A program made the translations under genes and the position numbers. Of a stretch of 16,337 nucleotides of DNA, positions 14,691 to 16,337 are shown piece after piece. Below the pieces are notes generated by a model. The model was given only the letters and a program-made list of their open reading frames with translations, was not told the DNA's origin and did not search any database. This DNA comes from JBBRWV01 sp038248985 (GTDB lineage: Bacteria > Planctomycetota > Phycisphaerae > WQYP01): assembly GCA_038248985.1 (NCBI GenBank), contig JBBRWV010000086.1, forward strand, positions 1 through 16,337, in the 5' to 3' direction. Positions within the stretch are counted from its first letter, which is position 1, and every line of letters begins with the position of its first letter.

Positions 14691-16337
14691 ATGATGCAAC
14701 GGTTTCTCGGGCTTGTCGGACTGATACTTGCGGTGTTGGCCGCACTTCCCGCCATTCAGGGGCGGTGCGACGATCCTCCCTCGGTTGTTCAGGGCCGTTC
14801 GATATTTGACCTCCGTACCGGCGATCCTGCGCCGCAGCGTCCAAATCCTTCCAGCGTGCCGACCGACGAGCAAATTCAAGCGGCAATTACTAAAGGTGTC
14901 GAATACCTGTGGAGTACGCAGAGCCAAAATGGTTCTTGGGATACGAGCCTCAACTGGCGTACCAAGCATCCATTGGCGACGACCTCAATGGCCTGTTACG
15001 CCCTTCTGGAATGTGGCGTTAGGCCCAAGGACGCACGCTTAGCCAAGGCTTTGGATTGGCTGGAGAAGGCCGTAGACGATCCGCTGTACCAACCGGGCGG
15101 CGACAGCACCTATACGCTGGGATTTCGTACACAAGCATGGTTGCTGGCGAATCGAGCCAGCGGCGGCAAGTACGCCAAGGTCATGAAGCGGGACATTGAC
15201 CGGTTGGTTGCTTCGACTCCCAGCGGCGGCTACGACTACATTTGCACCGGCCAGGCCGAATACAAGGATCAGGGGCGACCGGACGACTCCAACAGCCAGT
15301 TGGCCCTCTACGGTGTATGGGCGGGAAAACTCAATAATGTGGACATTAGTGAGGCGTATTGGAAACAAGTTCTCGGCTACTGGATGACGGGGCAGAAGAT
15401 GGACGGCGGGTGGGCTTACGAGCCGAAGGATGCAAAGAGTCTCATCACAATGGCTGAAGCGGGACTCGCCTCTCTATATGTGTGCTTCGACTCCCTTTAC
15501 GGCCCACATTTCGTTCCGGTGGGCGTTAAGCCTCCCGAGGTCGTAAAGGGGATGAATCGGGCGTTGGCTTATTTGGATTTTAATTTCGCCGACTCGTTGC
15601 GTGATCCAACTGGACATGGCGTTGCCGATTATCTGATGTATTACCACCTCTTTGGAGTCCAACGAGCGGGTCTGGCGACAGGCCGCAAGCGGTTTGGCGG
15701 GGTGGACTGGTACGATGCTGGGGCACGGATTCTCCTGCCAATGCAACGACAGGATGGAAGTTGGAGCACGGGTCGAGTCACTGTTGGCAATCCCACTGAC
15801 CAAGTTTGGACCTCCTATGCCCTGATGTTTCTCGCCCGAGGTCAACGGCCACTGCCATTTGTACATTCGAATTGGGGTGACAGTTGGAACAACCGTCCCC
15901 ATGCGTTGCCCAACCTGTACATGTGGATGGGGCAGGGCTTGGAACGTAAGTTCAAACTCGAAGTGGTCAGCGTGGATGACCCGGCACAAGACTGGGCCGA
16001 CTCAAAGATTCTACTCATCACTGGGCACACCGATCCGAAGCTGAATGACAAACAACTCCAACGGCTACGCTCCTTCGTCGCTCGGGGTGGCGTGATTTTC
16101 AGTATCACGGAAGGGACCGGAGACAACTTCGGTAACGGAATTCGCCAGACTTACCGTACATTGTTCCCGTGGAATCCGCTGAAGGCCATGTCGCCAAACC
16201 CGTCCCGCCGCCGGATCATCCGGCAACTGCTTCAACTCGTCACACCCCCGATCAATCGTCCGCCGCGAGCATCCCAAAACCTCGGCGATATATCCGGGCC
16301 CGCCGCGGCCCAGCCGCCGCGCCTCCAACGCGGCAAA
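14691..16337 (+). CDS. Exported protein with squalene-oxidase-type repeats and DUF4159-like domain (cut)
   Basis: This frame of 549 codons runs off the right edge. It starts with a signal peptide (MMQRFLGLVGLILAVLAALPAIQG). Residues 60-400 contain prenyltransferase/squalene-oxidase-type alpha-toroid repeats, each with a QxxxGxW block: STQSQNGSW near 81, TGQKMDGGWAY near 240 and MQRQDGSW near 357. Residues about 418-503 match the start of DUF4159: KFKLEVVSVDDPAQDWADSKILLITGHTDPKLNDKQLQRLRSFVARGGVIFSITEG, then RTLFPWNPLKAMSPN. This repeat-plus-DUF4159 pairing is typical of planctomycetes; its function is not known. From about 16197 the frame leaves the family and reads antisense to an ISAzo13-like transposase, so the last 46 codons are not native. 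ATG 14691 or 14694 starts it; the ribosome site (AGGGG) is weak. Confidence 0.85.
   Translation, partial: MMQRFLGLVGLILAVLAALPAIQGRCDDPPSVVQGRSIFDLRTGDPAPQRPNPSSVPTDEQIQAAITKGVEYLWSTQSQNGSWDTSLNWRTKHPLATTSMACYALLECGVRPKDARLAKALDWLEKAVDDPLYQPGGDSTYTLGFRTQAWLLANRASGGKYAKVMKRDIDRLVASTPSGGYDYICTGQAEYKDQGRPDDSNSQLALYGVWAGKLNNVDISEAYWKQVLGYWMTGQKMDGGWAYEPKDAKSLITMAEAGLASLYVCFDSLYGPHFVPVGVKPPEVVKGMNRALAYLDFNFADSLRDPTGHGVADYLMYYHLFGVQRAGLATGRKRFGGVDWYDAGARILLPMQRQDGSWSTGRVTVGNPTDQVWTSYALMFLARGQRPLPFVHSNWGDSWNNRPHALPNLYMWMGQGLERKFKLEVVSVDDPAQDWADSKILLITGHTDPKLNDKQLQRLRSFVARGGVIFSITEGTGDNFGNGIRQTYRTLFPWNPLKAMSPNPSRRRIIRQLLQLVTPPINRPPRASQNLGDISGPAAAQPPRLQRGK
16197..16337 (-). mobile_element. ISAzo13-like transposase gene fragment (cut by edge)
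   Basis: Reading leftward from the edge, the minus frame gives AALEARRLGRGGPGYIAEVLGCSRRTIDRGCDELKQLPDDPAAGRV. This matches the N-terminal HTH region of ISAzo13-family ('Rhodopirellula transposase DDE domain') transposases, in which a Gly/Arg-rich segment (RRPGGGRK) should come next. Instead, the frame changes to sequence antisense to the DUF4159 gene at about 16199. The start of the transposase and the IS end lie outside the window. Confidence 0.7.

Overview
The window looks like a complete contig or contig fragment from a GC-rich Gram-negative bacterium, most likely of the Planctomycetota or a related PVC lineage. This is an inference from protein families. It rests on a secreted protein with squalene-oxidase-type repeats plus a DUF4159-like domain, a secreted protein of a style common in planctomycetes, an ISAzo13/'Rhodopirellula transposase' fragment at the right edge, and CsrA beside housekeeping genes. 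Both edges cut genes: a sensor protein on the left and an IS fragment on the right.

Left part (1-9642), housekeeping. From 1 to about 6190 everything reads on the minus strand: the N-terminus of a membrane sensor protein (cut by the edge), a cardiolipin-synthase-type phospholipase D, the pair argG-rluE (21 bp apart, probably one transcript), csrA, and a XerD-like tyrosine recombinase. From 6320 to 9389 genes read on the plus strand: a four-helix membrane protein of unknown role, a UDP-glucuronate 4-epimerase-like sugar-nucleotide epimerase, and a secreted protein of unknown role that ends at a strong terminator. A tRNA-Val(UAC) gene with its own consensus promoter and terminator follows.

Right part (9643-16337), accessory. 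Directly after the tRNA lies an AT-richer stretch with the decayed C-terminus of a second tyrosine recombinase, as expected at the edge of a tRNA-associated island. Next is the most distinctive item: a two-gene module of an Xre-type HTH regulator and a Fic protein of the 'mobile mystery protein B' type. In front of it are three near-identical 18-bp palindromes spaced exactly 33 bp apart; the middle one fills the spacer of a good sigma70 promoter. Then come an MFS transporter, a frameshifted uracil-DNA-glycosylase-like gene, and two divergent genes for exported proteins that share a 140-bp promoter region. The last gene runs into the ISAzo13-like fragment. That junction falls inside the transposase coding sequence, so it is either a decayed element or an assembly chimera.

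How the genes work together: argG (arginine synthesis), rluE (23S rRNA modification), csrA (post-transcriptional control), xerD (chromosome dimer resolution) and the epimerase (surface polysaccharide precursors) are ordinary core functions. The HTH-Fic pair has the layout of an autoregulated toxin-antitoxin-like module. The two divergent exported proteins may act together outside the cytoplasm, but nothing in the sequence gives their function.
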